A stretch of 64,000 nucleotides of DNA. Origin: DASXKD01 sp963762735. Lineage in GTDB: Bacteria > Actinomycetota > Actinomycetes > Streptosporangiales > Streptosporangiaceae. The notes beneath the pieces were generated by a model that had not been told where the DNA came from, made no database searches, and saw nothing but the letters and a program-made list of their open reading frames with translations. This document shows, in pieces, positions 51,785-64,000 of this stretch. The stretch covers positions 1 through 64,000 of the forward strand of contig CAVXMG010000006.1 in NCBI GenBank assembly GCA_963762735.1, written 5' to 3'. The stretch's first letter is position 1. Each line of letters begins with the position of its first letter. The translations under genes and the position numbers were made by a program.

Positions 51785-52641
51785 CGGCCACCGGCCTGCC
51801 CGCCGCCCCGGGCTACAACCCGCGGCGCACCCTGCCGCTGCGGGTGGAGGCGCTCCGGCAGTTGCGCCGCAGGCGGACCATGGTGGCCGCGCTCATCCTG
51901 CTGGCGCTGCCGTGGATCCTGGTCGGCGCGTTCGAGCTGGGCGGGTCGTCGCAGCCCGGCCCCGGGGCGCCCGGCCTCGTCGATCTCGCCACGACCGGCG
52001 GGCTGAACTTCGCCGCGTTCAGCTTCTTCGCCTCGGTGGGCTTCCTGCTCGTCGTGGCGGTGGCGCTGTTCTGCGGGGACACCGTGGCCAGCGAGGCGCA
52101 ATGGGCCTCGCTGCGGTACCTGCTCGCCGCGCCGGTGCCCCGCGCCCGGCTGCTCCGGCAGAAGCTCGTCGTGGCGCTGGCCTACTCGACGGTCGCGGTG
52201 GCCAGCTTCCCGCTGATGTCGCTGGTGGCGGGCACGGTGGCGTTCGGCTGGCATCCGCTGCGCCTGCCCGGCACCGGGGCGGTGCTCGGCCAGGGCGCGG
52301 CGCTGGACCGGATGGGCATCGTCCTTGGGTATGTCCTGGTCACCGAGCTGGTGCCGGCCGGGCTGGCGTTCCTGCTCTCGGTGTCCACCGACTCGCCGCT
52401 CGGCGCGGTGGGCGGCGCCGTGGGCCTGGTCATCGTCAGCGACATTCTGGACGCGGTGACCGCGCTCGGGGGATGGCGCCAGGTGCTGCCCACCCACTGG
52501 CAGTTCGCCTGGCTGGACGCGATGCAGCCGCAGATCTCCTGGGGCGGCATGCTCGAGGGAGCCGCGGTGTCGGTCAGTTACGCCCTGATTCTGTTTGCCC
52601 TGGCGTTCCGGCATTTCCGCGCCAAAGACATCGTCTCCTGA
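51781..52641 (+). CDS. ABC-2-type transporter permease
   Basis: 286 residues from GTG 51781. Six hydrophobic helices (MVAALILLALPWILVGAF, FFASVGFLLVVAVALFCGD, VVALAYSTVAVASFPLMSLVAG, IVLGYVLVTELVPAGLAFLLSV, GAVGGAVGLVIVSDILDAV, SVSYALILFALAF) and TVASEAQWASLRYLLAAPVPRARLL between helices 2 and 3, the ABC-2 coupling region. It pairs with the ATPase domain of the preceding fusion. Confidence 0.88.
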   Translation: MTATGLPAAPGYNPRRTLPLRVEALRQLRRRRTMVAALILLALPWILVGAFELGGSSQPGPGAPGLVDLATTGGLNFAAFSFFASVGFLLVVAVALFCGDTVASEAQWASLRYLLAAPVPRARLLRQKLVVALAYSTVAVASFPLMSLVAGTVAFGWHPLRLPGTGAVLGQGAALDRMGIVLGYVLVTELVPAGLAFLLSVSTDSPLGAVGGAVGLVIVSDILDAVTALGGWRQVLPTHWQFAWLDAMQPQISWGGMLEGAAVSVSYALILFALAFRHFRAKDIVS

Positions 52642-52747
52642 CCTGGCCAAATCTTAATGTCACGGTTCGAATTCGCATCCTTGTGCCGGTCGTCCCGATG
52701 AGTTACCTTTCGGGCACCTAATCATGGTGAGGACGTGGAGGACCGGG

Positions 52748-54223
52748 ATGAGCACAGGATCCGCTCCCTTCGCTGAGAGCAAGAGCCCGCTGGTCGCAGG
52801 CCCAGGCCAGGAACAACGGCTGCGCCGCGGCGCGCTCGGGATCGTAGATATCTCGGCCGCGACCATGGCCAATATCGGCCCGGCGATGAGCTTCTACTTC
52901 GGCTTCGCCTTCCTCGCGATCACTGCCGGGGTCGCCTCGCCGCTGACCATCATCGCGGCGGTCATCGCGATCGCCCTGCTCGGCAATACCCTGGCCCAGT
53001 TCTCCCGGGCGCAGCCCTCCACCGGCGGGTTCATCACGTTCGTCGGGAAGTCGTTCGGCGGGACCAGCGCGGTCACCACGGCCCTGCTGGCCGGGGTCGG
53101 CTACATCATCGCGATGTCCTCGGTGATCGCCATCTCCGGCGGCTTCCTGTCCATCACGCTCAACTACTACCTGGGCTGGAACATCCCGTGGGGGATCTTC
53201 ACGGTGATCCTGACCGCGCTCGCGGTGGTCATGATGATCCGCGGCGTCAGCGTGTCCACCAGGATCGCCGGGTTCTTCTTCGCGTTCGAGATGCTCGTGC
53301 TTGTCGTGGTGTCGGTCGCGGCGCTGATCTCCAACGGCGGGCACCTGAACCTCACTCCGTTCGAGCCGAGCCACATCACCAACGGTTTCAAGGGGCTGGC
53401 GGCCGGGTTCCCGCTGGCCATCTACCTGTTCATCGGCTGGGAGAACTCCGCGGCGCTGGCCGAGGAGACCGACAACCCGCGGCGCAACGTCCCCCGCGCG
53501 GTGTTCACCTCCATACTCATCATGGGCGTCAGCTACGTGCTGTTCGCCTACGCCACGGTCAGCGGCTTCGGGTACAGCGTGACCAAGCTGAGCTCCTCGG
53601 CGATCCCGTTCATCACGGTCGCGCACGACACCCTCGGCGCGCTCGCCTTCTTCGCCTACCTGGCGGGCATGACCTCCATCCTGGGCGCGCTCATCGCCGG
53701 CACCAACTCCCAGGCCCGGCTGGTCTTCAACGCCGGCCGGGAGGGCCTGATCCCGCGCTGGATCGGCAGCGTCAACAGCAGCAGGCTCACCCCGATGAAC
53801 GCCATCTTCACGTTCATCGGGATCTCCGGGGCGATCATCGGCGGCTGGGCGCTGCTGCACGTGATCAACGGGTCCACCGGGTCGCTGGACCCGGTCAACT
53901 TCTTCGCCGAGTCCGCCACCATGGGGACGATCCTGGTGCTGATCGTCTACCTGCTGTCCAACCTGGCGCTGCCGGTCTACTACCGCAAGTACCGGCCGCA
54001 GGAGTTCCATCCGGTCAAGCACGCCGTGCTCCCGGTGCTGGGTGCGATAGCGATCATCGTGCCGCTGTACTACCTTGCCAAGCCGGGCCAGCCCACGCCG
54101 TACGACTGGTTCCCTTACGCGGCCCTGATCGTCGTGGTGGTCGCCGCCGTGATCGCGTTCGTGCTCAACAGGCGCGATCCGGAACTGGCCGGCCGGGTGG
54201 GCTCGATCGTCGCCGACGAGTAA
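52748..54223 (+). CDS. APC-family amino acid permease
   Basis: 491 residues from ATG 52748 (GGAGG at 7 bp). About twelve helices with APC features: RGALGIVDISAATMANIGPAMSFYFGF (helix 1 break), QPSTGGFITFVGKSFG, FIGWENSAALAEETDNPRRNVPRAV (the conserved EE-x-NP-x-R loop) and GTNSQARLVFNAGREGLIPRW. It imports or exchanges amino acids or amines using an ion gradient. It appears monocistronic. Substrate undetermined; it is close to the YveA/cationic-type and ethanolamine-type permeases in look. Confidence 0.88.
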   Translation: MSTGSAPFAESKSPLVAGPGQEQRLRRGALGIVDISAATMANIGPAMSFYFGFAFLAITAGVASPLTIIAAVIAIALLGNTLAQFSRAQPSTGGFITFVGKSFGGTSAVTTALLAGVGYIIAMSSVIAISGGFLSITLNYYLGWNIPWGIFTVILTALAVVMMIRGVSVSTRIAGFFFAFEMLVLVVVSVAALISNGGHLNLTPFEPSHITNGFKGLAAGFPLAIYLFIGWENSAALAEETDNPRRNVPRAVFTSILIMGVSYVLFAYATVSGFGYSVTKLSSSAIPFITVAHDTLGALAFFAYLAGMTSILGALIAGTNSQARLVFNAGREGLIPRWIGSVNSSRLTPMNAIFTFIGISGAIIGGWALLHVINGSTGSLDPVNFFAESATMGTILVLIVYLLSNLALPVYYRKYRPQEFHPVKHAVLPVLGAIAIIVPLYYLAKPGQPTPYDWFPYAALIVVVVAAVIAFVLNRRDPELAGRVGSIVADE

Positions 54224-54243
54224 CGGCCGGTCCGGCGCCGGCG

Positions 54244-54792
54244 TCAGTGCAGGTGGATCAGCACCAGGTCCTTGAGCGCGACCATCGTCAGGCCCAGCGC
54301 CGCGGCCACGGAGACGGCGACCGCTAGTCGCCAGCCGTGCAGTTTGGCCGCCCGCCCAGCGATCCAGGCATGCATGATCAGCACCAGGATCGTGGCCGCC
54401 AGCCCGACGTTGGCGGCCACGAGCGCGGAGGCCCCCGCCGCCCGGGCCACCAGGAGCGCCAGCAGTGGCAGGTAGGAAGCGCTGACCATCGGCCAGGTGG
54501 CGGCCAGTGCCGCCCGTATATACGCCCTGCTCGGCAGGGTTCCGCCCGTTCCCTGCTCGCCGAGAAGCTCGGCGTACTCCTCGGCCAGCCAGTACACCAG
54601 CAACGTGACCACGACCGAGACCGCAAGCGCAACGGTGGGCAGGTGCCCGCCGGCCGCCGCGAAGATCGCTGCGGTGATGATGGCCCCGTAGATGCCCGCG
54701 GCGCGCCGCCGCCCCGCGTTGCCGGCAGCCGGTCCCGTGTGGACTTCGCCACCAGCCGTGATGCCCGCCATGACCGCCCTAGTTCTCCTCAT
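54244..54792 (-). CDS. Small polytopic membrane protein
   Basis: 182 residues; Met8 (MAGITAGG) is an alternative start. Five hydrophobic helices (AAGIYGAIITAAIFAAAG, TVALAVSVVVTLLVYWLAEEYAELLG, YLPLLALLVARAAG, ALVAANVGLAATILVLIMHAWIAG, LAVAVSVAAALGLTMVALKDLVLI). Its 5' end overlaps the DedA gene by 14 bp, so the two are co-transcribed. Unknown function; convergent with the permease. Confidence 0.72.
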   Translation of the reverse strand: MRRTRAVMAGITAGGEVHTGPAAGNAGRRRAAGIYGAIITAAIFAAAGGHLPTVALAVSVVVTLLVYWLAEEYAELLGEQGTGGTLPSRAYIRAALAATWPMVSASYLPLLALLVARAAGASALVAANVGLAATILVLIMHAWIAGRAAKLHGWRLAVAVSVAAALGLTMVALKDLVLIHLH

Positions 54793-55426
54793 CGGCGGCC
54801 GCCGGTGCCGGCGTCGCCGTCCCGGGGCCGGCCGGTGCGCCCGCCCGCCGCGCCTTGCGGCGGCGGTGGTAGCGCCGTCCGAGCAGGAAGGCGGCCACGC
54901 CGATCGCGATGCCGCCGATGAGCGAGCCCACGCTGCCCGGGTCGTGCTGGCCGGTGGTGATCTTGCCCGCGCCGTAGACGGTGAGGCCCACCGAGAGCAC
55001 GTAGACCGTGCCGGCGAGGAGGTTCCAGACCACGAACTGGGAGTACTTCATCTTGGCGATCCCCGAGACCATGCACGGGGTGAAGAAGACCGCCAGGCGC
55101 CCCCACTTGACGTACATGGCCTCCCCGGCGGTGAGCACCCGCTGCCGCCGGTCCAGCAACGGGCCGGGGTGGCTGAGCAGCGCGCGGCCCCAGCGAACGC
55201 CGACCGAGTACCCGACCACGCCGCCGACCTCGACAGCGATGACCGCAACGAGCAGGACGGCGGCGATGTTCAGGCGGCCCTGGCTGGCGAGCGCGGTGGC
55301 GGCACCGAGCACGGTCGCGCCGATGCCGGGGATTCCGGCCCACCCGAGCGTGACCAGCGCGAAAAGCACGAGGTACGCCAGGAAGCCGCCGGATTCCGAC
55401 GAGCCGGTGGCGGCAAGCGCGTGCAT
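54779..55426 (-). CDS. DedA-family (SNARE-associated) membrane protein
   Basis: 215 residues. GIPGIGATVLGAATALASQGRLNI and VEVGGVVGYSVGVRWGRALL show the G-rich re-entrant loops of the DedA/VTT fold; AMYVKWGRLAVFFTPCMVSGIAKM is the equivalent of the conserved G/F-x-R-F-x-P region. DedA proteins are lipid scramblases or flippases for undecaprenyl phosphate or phosphatidylethanolamine and help maintain proton motive force. The C-terminus is basic then Ala/Pro-rich. First gene of a two-gene unit. Confidence 0.83.
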   Translation of the reverse strand: MHALAATGSSESGGFLAYLVLFALVTLGWAGIPGIGATVLGAATALASQGRLNIAAVLLVAVIAVEVGGVVGYSVGVRWGRALLSHPGPLLDRRQRVLTAGEAMYVKWGRLAVFFTPCMVSGIAKMKYSQFVVWNLLAGTVYVLSVGLTVYGAGKITTGQHDPGSVGSLIGGIAIGVAAFLLGRRYHRRRKARRAGAPAGPGTATPAPAAADEEN

Positions 55427-55530
55427 CGCCGACCGTCAGATTCTGCCGTACGGTACTAGCCGGATGCGGCTCACAGGCGTCATCCCGTCCTCCGAAAGCC
55501 CGAGGATGCCCGACACAGGCGGGCGCGTCA

Positions 55531-56922
55531 TCACCCATGGCGGGGTAACCGCCCCGGCCATTGTGTCAGGCGGGCTGGAGCGGGAAGGCCGGCCGCGGCG
55601 GCGTTGCCGAAGTCGTCGTCCACGCCGATCACCTGGCGCCCACGGCCAGACAGCAGTGACGCCGCCACGATCGCGCGGTACCCGCTGTGGCAGTGCACCC
55701 ACAACTCGCCCGGTGGCAGCTCGCCGGCCCGGCCGGCCAGTTCGTAAAGCGGGATGTGCCGGGCACCGGCGATGTGGCTCTCGGCCCACTCCAGCGGCCG
55801 CCGGACATCAAGCACCGTCGGGTTCCCTGCGGTCATCGCCGCCGCCAGGTCGCCGAACTTGGCCAGCCGCAGCGACGCGAGCCTGGTGCCGGCCGCCCAC
55901 CGCGGCGGGCCCCCGCTGGCCGCCGCGGCAGGCCGGTCGGCCCAGATCCTGGCCAGTTCCCGCTGTGCCTGCGCCACCTGCTCCGGCGTCTCGCCCAGCA
56001 GCGTCAGCGGCGCGCCCCACGGCACGGTCCAGCCCACGTAGCTGGCGAAGCTGCCCTCCAGCGGGAAGCTGACAGAACCGGGGAGGAAACCCGCGGCGAA
56101 CGCGATCCGGTCCCGCAGGTCGATCACCCACTCGCCGGCGTCGAGGCGGCGGCGCACCTCCCCGGCGGCGGCCTGGCTGGGTGGCGACAGGTCGGCGCCC
56201 GGCGGCCCGGCCAGGTTGGCCGGGCCCATGTGAGCGTAGTAGGAGGGCCAGGCGTCCAGGCCCGCGAGCAGGCCATCCAGGTACGCGCGCTCATCCAGGG
56301 TCAGTACCGGGTTCGCCAGCTTCTCGGCGGCGATCGTGGAGGACTGGCCGCCGGACTGCCCGGCCGAGCAGAAGCTGCCGAAACCGTGCGTCGGGAAGAC
56401 CGGGGTGGTGCCCGGCAACCCGGCGAGGCGCTGGGCGGAGGCGTACTGCGCCCGGGCGAGCGCGCCGGTGTGCTGCGGCCCGAGCAGGTCGGGCCGCCCG
56501 GTGGTGCCGTAGAGCAGCGATCCGCCGGTGAACACCGCGGCCGCCTGGCCAGCGGATTCCAGCACGTAGCTCAGGTGGGTGAAGGTGTGGCCGGGGGTGG
56601 CCAGCACCCGCAGCCGCAGCCCGTCGCCGACCTCGACCGTGTCGCCGTCGCGGACCGGCGTCCTGTCGAAGGCGACCGGGTCGGCGGCGTTGACCAGGTA
56701 CGCCGCGCCGGTTGCGGCGGCGAGCGCTGGCCCGCCGGTGAGGTAGTCGTTGTGGATGTGCGTCTCGGCGATGTGGGTGATCCGCACGCCGTGCTCCGCG
56801 GCCAGCGCGGTGACCCGGTCGGTGTCCCGCTGCGGGTCGATGACCAGGGCGGCGCTGCCGTCGTGGACCAGGTAGCTGCGGTCGCCAAGGCCCGGTGTCT
56901 CGATCGGCAGTACCTCGGCCAT
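55531..56922 (-). CDS. MBL-fold persulfide dioxygenase-like protein with two rhodanese domains
   Basis: 463 residues from ATG 56922 (GAGAGGGG upstream). The N-terminal ETHE1/GloB-like MBL domain has AETHIHNDYLTGG, TPGHTFTHLSYVL and FTGGSLLYG, with one metal site as in persulfide dioxygenases. Rhodanese domain 1 (VIDLRDRIAFAAGFLPGSVSFPLEGSFASYVG) has no active Cys; domain 2 (VLDVRRPLEWAESHIAGARHIPL) carries the active Cys in VHCHSGYRA. It would oxidise glutathione- or mycothiol-persulfide and handle sulfane sulfur in the cytosol. Divergent from the kinase-ACD fusion across a palindrome that may be an operator. Confidence 0.88.
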   Translation of the reverse strand: MAEVLPIETPGLGDRSYLVHDGSAALVIDPQRDTDRVTALAAEHGVRITHIAETHIHNDYLTGGPALAAATGAAYLVNAADPVAFDRTPVRDGDTVEVGDGLRLRVLATPGHTFTHLSYVLESAGQAAAVFTGGSLLYGTTGRPDLLGPQHTGALARAQYASAQRLAGLPGTTPVFPTHGFGSFCSAGQSGGQSSTIAAEKLANPVLTLDERAYLDGLLAGLDAWPSYYAHMGPANLAGPPGADLSPPSQAAAGEVRRRLDAGEWVIDLRDRIAFAAGFLPGSVSFPLEGSFASYVGWTVPWGAPLTLLGETPEQVAQAQRELARIWADRPAAAASGGPPRWAAGTRLASLRLAKFGDLAAAMTAGNPTVLDVRRPLEWAESHIAGARHIPLYELAGRAGELPPGELWVHCHSGYRAIVAASLLSGRGRQVIGVDDDFGNAAAAGLPAPARLTQWPGRLPRHG

Positions 56923-56959
56923 GTCTGCCCCTCTCAGCGCCATCGCCGGAGCCTTAAAT

Positions 56960-56975
56960 GTACGGTCATTCGTAC
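56960..56975. promoter_or_regulatory. Palindrome in the divergent promoter region
   Basis: GTACG-GTCATT-CGTAC, a perfect 5+5 bp inverted repeat with 6-bp spacer, of the TACGN6CGTA kind often bound by TetR-family repressors. It lies 38 bp upstream of the persulfide dioxygenase-like start and 63 bp upstream of the kinase-ACD start. No TetR gene is in the window. Confidence 0.5.
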
Positions 56976-57037
56976 TTTCGTTCAAGGCACGAGGTATCGC
57001 TACCTTGGGGTTTGCAGCGCTAACAGAAGGGCCGGGG

Positions 57038-59407
57038 ATGGCAAGGATCGGCACGGTGATCAGAGAGGTGTACCACCGGCCGGGCGCCGGCGCCCTGCCG
57101 GCCCACCTGGCAGATCGCTATGGCATCCGGGTCACCGGCACGGCCAGGCTGACGGAGGGCGTGTTCCGGGTGGACCGTGACGCCGGCCCGCCCTGGGTCG
57201 CACGGTTCATGCTGACCGGCCGGCCGCAGTCCCGCACCGAGGAGGACGCCGAGATACTCCGCTTCCTGGAACGCCGGGAATTCCCGGCCGAGCGCTGCGC
57301 GGCCCCCAACCCGGTCACCGAACTCGGCGGCCGTGCGGTCCTGGTCACCGAGTACCTCCCTGGCAGGCACCCGTCCGGCAGCCCCGCCGTGTGGCGCAAG
57401 CTCGGCGACCTGCTTGGCCGGCTGCACACCCTGCCCGCCGAGCCAGGCCCGGCTCGGCGCCAGGCCGGCGCACTGCACCACCTGCCGCAGTACGAGGGCG
57501 GCCCGGGCGCCGATCTCGCCGCGGCCGCCGCGCTGCTGGCCGACCTCGACGGGCGTGTCCCGGCCGAGCACCGGCAGCTCTACGAGCTGATCGCCGAACT
57601 GCTGCCCGAGGGCGACGATGCCAAGGGCCTGCCCGAGGCGTTCATACACCCCGACCCGGTACGGAACAACGTGGTGATCGCGCCGGGCGGCCCGGTACTG
57701 GTGGACTGGACCGGCGCCGGAACGGGCCCGCGCCTGGCCTCCCTGGCCGGCCTCCTGCACAGCGCGGGCCCGCGGCACGCCGCCGCCGCGCTGGCCGGCT
57801 ACCGCGAGCACGTCGAGCTGACCCCCGGCGAACTCGACCGCCTCGAGGGCGTCCTGTGGATTCGCATCCTGTGGCTGTCCGCCTGGCAGTGCTGGCTGGC
57901 CTGCGTCTCGGCCAAGGTGCACCAGGGCTTCTTCCCCCGCCGGGAGTACATCGCCGCGCTGGCCGCCACGGTCAGGGTCGCACAGCGGGAGGCCGGCATG
58001 ACCATCCAGGTCACCCCGCAGCGGCTGGGGACGCTGCTGCGGCCGCGCAGCGTGGCGCTGGTCGGCGCCGCGGACAAGTCGGGCTTCTCCCTGATGGCCT
58101 ACCGCAACCTGGTGGATTTCGGCCTGGGCGAGCACACCCACCTGGTGAACCGGCGCGGCGCGGCGGCCCACGGGCGGGCCACGGTCACCTCCTGCACGCA
58201 GATCGCCGAACCGGTGGACCTCGCGTTCATGATGGTGCCGCGGGCCGCCACCCTGGACGCGCTCACGGACGCGGCCGCGGCGGGCATCAGGCACGCGCTG
58301 GTGCTTTCCTCGGGGTACGCGGACGCCGGGGCGGCCGGGCAGCGGGCCCAGGCGGACCTGGTCGCCCACGCCGAGGCGCTTGGCGTGCTCCTGGTCGGCC
58401 CCAACCACCTGGGGTTCGCCAACTTCGTGGACCAGGTCCCCGTCACCGCGATCCCCGGGCTGCCCCGCGCGGCCGGGCCGGTCGCCCTGGTGTCGCAGAG
58501 CGGGATGGCCGCCAGCGCGATGCTCGACTTCGCCACGATGACCGGCGTCGGGCTCTCCTACCTGGTGACCCTCGGCAACGAGGCCATGGTCGCCGCCGGG
58601 CACGTGCTCGACTACCTGGTCGGGGACCCGCACACGCGGGCGGTGGCGCTGTTCCTTGAGGCCATCCGCGACCCGGTGGCGTTCGCCCACGCGGCCAGGC
58701 GCGCCACCGCGGCGGGCAAGGCGGTCGTGGTGCTCAAGTCCGGCCGGTCCGAACTGTCCGCCCGGGCGGCGGCCGCGCACAGCGGCGCGGCGGTCGGCGA
58801 CGACCGCCACATCGACGAGTTCCTGCGCGACCTGGGTGTGATCCGGGTGGAGGAGATCGAGGACCTGATCCTCACCGCGGGCGCGGCGGCGCATCTGGGC
58901 CGGCTGGCCAGGCCCGGCATCGGGGTGGTGTCGATCTCCGGCGGGGCGTGCGACATGCTCGCCGACCACGCCGCCGTGCTCGGCGCCCCGCTGCCGGCGC
59001 TGGCCCCGGCCACCCGCGCCGCGCTGGCCCGGGTGCTCCCGGACTACGCCACCGTGCAGAATCCGCTGGACATCACCGGGGCGGCAGTCATCCACCCGGG
59101 TATCTTCACCCGGTGCATCGAGGTCATGTCCGCGGATCCGTCGGTCGGCGTGGTCGCGGTCATCAACGGCCTGCCCTGGCACGGCGACGGGCGGCCGTGG
59201 CCGGGCCAGGTGCTCGCCGACGCCATCGGGGCCGGGGCGGCCCGCGCCAAGACCCCGGTGGTCTGCGTGAGCCAGGTGATGCAGCCGATCACGACCTACA
59301 CCAGGGAGGTGATGGCGCAGGCCGGCATCCCCTACACGATCCCCGGCCTGCGCCACACCGTCGCCGCCCTGCGCAACATCGGCTGGTGGTCGCAAGCCAG
59401 GGCGTGA
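57038..59407 (+). CDS. Phosphotransferase (APH-like) fused to acyl-CoA synthetase alpha domains
   Basis: 789 residues from ATG 57038 (AGAAGGGCCGGGG upstream). Residues 1-315 are an aminoglycoside/choline-kinase-like fold: VLVTEYLPGRHP (hinge), FIHPDPVRNNVVI (catalytic HxDxxxxN) and VLVDWTGAG (DFG equivalent). Residues 325-789 are an NDP-forming acyl-CoA synthetase: CoA-binding Rossmann domain (LRPRSVALVGAADKSGF), then two flavodoxin-like domains (VALVSQSGMAASAMLDF, VVVLKSGRSELSARAAAAHSGA with the phospho-His region, PLDITGAAVI). The ATP-grasp beta domain is absent. ATG 57998 could allow separate production of the second half. Substrates unknown. Confidence 0.85.
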   Translation: MARIGTVIREVYHRPGAGALPAHLADRYGIRVTGTARLTEGVFRVDRDAGPPWVARFMLTGRPQSRTEEDAEILRFLERREFPAERCAAPNPVTELGGRAVLVTEYLPGRHPSGSPAVWRKLGDLLGRLHTLPAEPGPARRQAGALHHLPQYEGGPGADLAAAAALLADLDGRVPAEHRQLYELIAELLPEGDDAKGLPEAFIHPDPVRNNVVIAPGGPVLVDWTGAGTGPRLASLAGLLHSAGPRHAAAALAGYREHVELTPGELDRLEGVLWIRILWLSAWQCWLACVSAKVHQGFFPRREYIAALAATVRVAQREAGMTIQVTPQRLGTLLRPRSVALVGAADKSGFSLMAYRNLVDFGLGEHTHLVNRRGAAAHGRATVTSCTQIAEPVDLAFMMVPRAATLDALTDAAAAGIRHALVLSSGYADAGAAGQRAQADLVAHAEALGVLLVGPNHLGFANFVDQVPVTAIPGLPRAAGPVALVSQSGMAASAMLDFATMTGVGLSYLVTLGNEAMVAAGHVLDYLVGDPHTRAVALFLEAIRDPVAFAHAARRATAAGKAVVVLKSGRSELSARAAAAHSGAAVGDDRHIDEFLRDLGVIRVEEIEDLILTAGAAAHLGRLARPGIGVVSISGGACDMLADHAAVLGAPLPALAPATRAALARVLPDYATVQNPLDITGAAVIHPGIFTRCIEVMSADPSVGVVAVINGLPWHGDGRPWPGQVLADAIGAGAARAKTPVVCVSQVMQPITTYTREVMAQAGIPYTIPGLRHTVAALRNIGWWSQARA

Positions 59408-59486
59408 ACGTGACAACGAGGCCCCTGGAGGCCCCAGATTCACATTCATGCGGCGCGGGGACAAGGGACGGGGCTAGGAGAGGGCG

Positions 59487-63224
<3,738 letters not shown>

Positions 63225-63228
<4 letters not shown>

Positions 63229-64000
63229 TCCAGACTGAGACCATGACAACCCAGACAGCCGAGGGCGCGGCCGGGGCCGTGATCGCCGGGCAGCGAGTGG
63301 AACTGCTGGACCGGGCCCGTGTCTACGCCTGCGGCATCACCCCTTACGACGTGACCCATCTCGGGCATGCGGCCACGTTCGTGTGGATCGACACGCTCGG
63401 CCGGGTGCTGCGCCTGCTCGGCGTCCAGCCGGAGGTGTGCCGCAACGTCACCGACGTGGACGACGTGCTCGACGTGGCGGCGGGCCGGGCGGGCGCGGAC
63501 TACGACGAGTTCGCCGCGATCCAGCAGTTCGGCTTCGACAGGGACATGGCCGCGATCGGGGTCCGCTCGCCGGAACACGAGCCGCGGGCGCACCGGTACG
63601 TGGCGCACGTCATCAGGCTCGCCGCGGGACTGATCGACGTCGGCGCCGCCTACCAGCGCACCGGCGGCGTCTACTTCCGCGGCGCGGGCGTGGCCGAGCG
63701 GGCCGGGCTGGGCCCGGCCGCGGCGCTGGCCCTGTCCGGGGAGTTCGGCGGCCGGCCCGACGACCCGGCCAAGGACGACCCGCTGGACGTGGCGGTGTGG
63801 CAGCCCGCCGAGCCCGGCCACCCCGCCTGGGACTCGCCGTGGGGGCCCGGCCGCCCCGGCTGGCACGCCGAGTGCGTGGCGATGGCCATGTCGGTGTTCG
63901 GCCCCGCGGTGGACGTGCACGCGGGCGGCGCCGAACTGCGCTTCCCGCATCACGCCTACCATGCCGCGATGGCCGAGGCGTTCACCGGCGTGCGCCCGTA
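63225..64000 (+). CDS. Cysteinyl-tRNA synthetase-like / MshC-like ligase (partial)
   Basis: The frame from GTG 63225 (GTGA overlap with the oxoprolinase stop) or ATG 63243 stays open to the window end, so the C-terminus is missing. It has VYACGITPYDVTHLGHAATF (HLGH version of the class I HIGH motif, with the zinc Cys), CRNVTDVDDVLDVAA, WHAECVAMAMSVFG (second Cys region) and VHAGGAELRFPHHAYHAAMAEA. These are shared by CysS and the mycothiol ligase MshC. The N-terminus is shorter than typical MshC. It activates cysteine, to be joined to tRNA, GlcN-Ins or another acceptor; translational coupling to an oxoprolinase suggests a specialised thiol or peptide pathway. Confidence 0.85.

Noticed and set aside
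49024..52641. 1205-residue plus-strand open frame
   Set aside because: Frame-two shadow of the peptidase-ABC fusion; its end coincides with the true permease frame, which starts at GTG 51781.

Overview
The window is very GC-rich, uses many GTG starts, packs genes with ATGA/GTGA overlaps, and carries typical actinobacterial families: a MalT-type LuxR regulator, XRE/DUF5753 with DUF397, DUF6186, DUF5947, DUF6084, a group 1h hydrogenase and form II CoxL-type dehydrogenases. It looks like chromosomal DNA of a soil or spore-forming actinobacterium. The genus cannot be fixed from the sequence alone.

Layout. 0-5.9 kb: a large MalT/LAL regulator (minus), a membrane protein, then two unusual small genes: a protein built from six 12-residue repeats and a 43-residue Cys/Ser/Thr-containing peptide with a double-glycine-like leader. 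6-13.6 kb: a secreted protein, an MMPL remnant, a DhlA-type haloalkane dehalogenase, a YVTN beta-propeller, an rsmD-like gene coupled to a frameshifted methyltransferase, a hemerythrin and a FAD-linked 2-hydroxyacid oxidase with an operator-like inverted repeat. 13.7-16.9 kb: murD-type ligase, pgeF and an unknown gene. 17.1-21.1 kb: a two-gene operon with the look of a defence system, a SIR2-domain protein followed by a transglutaminase-like/STAND NTPase/helical-repeat protein. I rate this the best candidate for an undescribed system.

21.1-39.2 kb is a complete actinobacterial-type (group 1h, Hhy) [NiFe]-hydrogenase island. hypF is on the plus strand. hypB, A, E, D, C, a maturation protease, two SIS-domain genes, a second HypC/HupF-like gene and YceI are on the minus strand. 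An HTH regulator sits between two promoters that share an inverted-repeat half-site. hhyS, hhyL, a NifU/Rieske-like fusion, DUF5947, DUF6084, a large accessory protein and a 34-residue membrane peptide follow on the plus strand. Together they would assemble and mature an enzyme oxidising trace H2 and pass electrons to the respiratory chain. 39.4-42.5 kb is a decayed patch (frameshifted secreted protein, DUF397 and XRE/DUF5753 relics back to back on a shared terminator) followed by a small gene pair.

42.6-64 kb is metabolic: DUF6186 and a membrane partner; an aromatic ammonia-lyase homologue without the ASG (MIO) triad; a molybdenum hydroxylase operon (large, 2Fe-2S and FAD subunits); a peptidase-ABC ATPase fusion with its permease; an APC permease; DedA; a persulfide-dioxygenase/rhodanese protein; a kinase-acyl-CoA-synthetase fusion; a frameshifted 5-oxoprolinase; and the start of a cysteinyl-tRNA-synthetase-like (MshC-like) gene cut by the window end.

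Two cross-cutting features stand out. First, GC-rich palindromic repeats lie between genes and also inside coding sequences, notably at the lesions in hypF and the hupF-like gene and inside the 5-oxoprolinase. Second, at least nine genes carry frameshifts, mostly one-base indels in G/C runs. These are either real decay or assembly errors, and only read-level data can separate the two.
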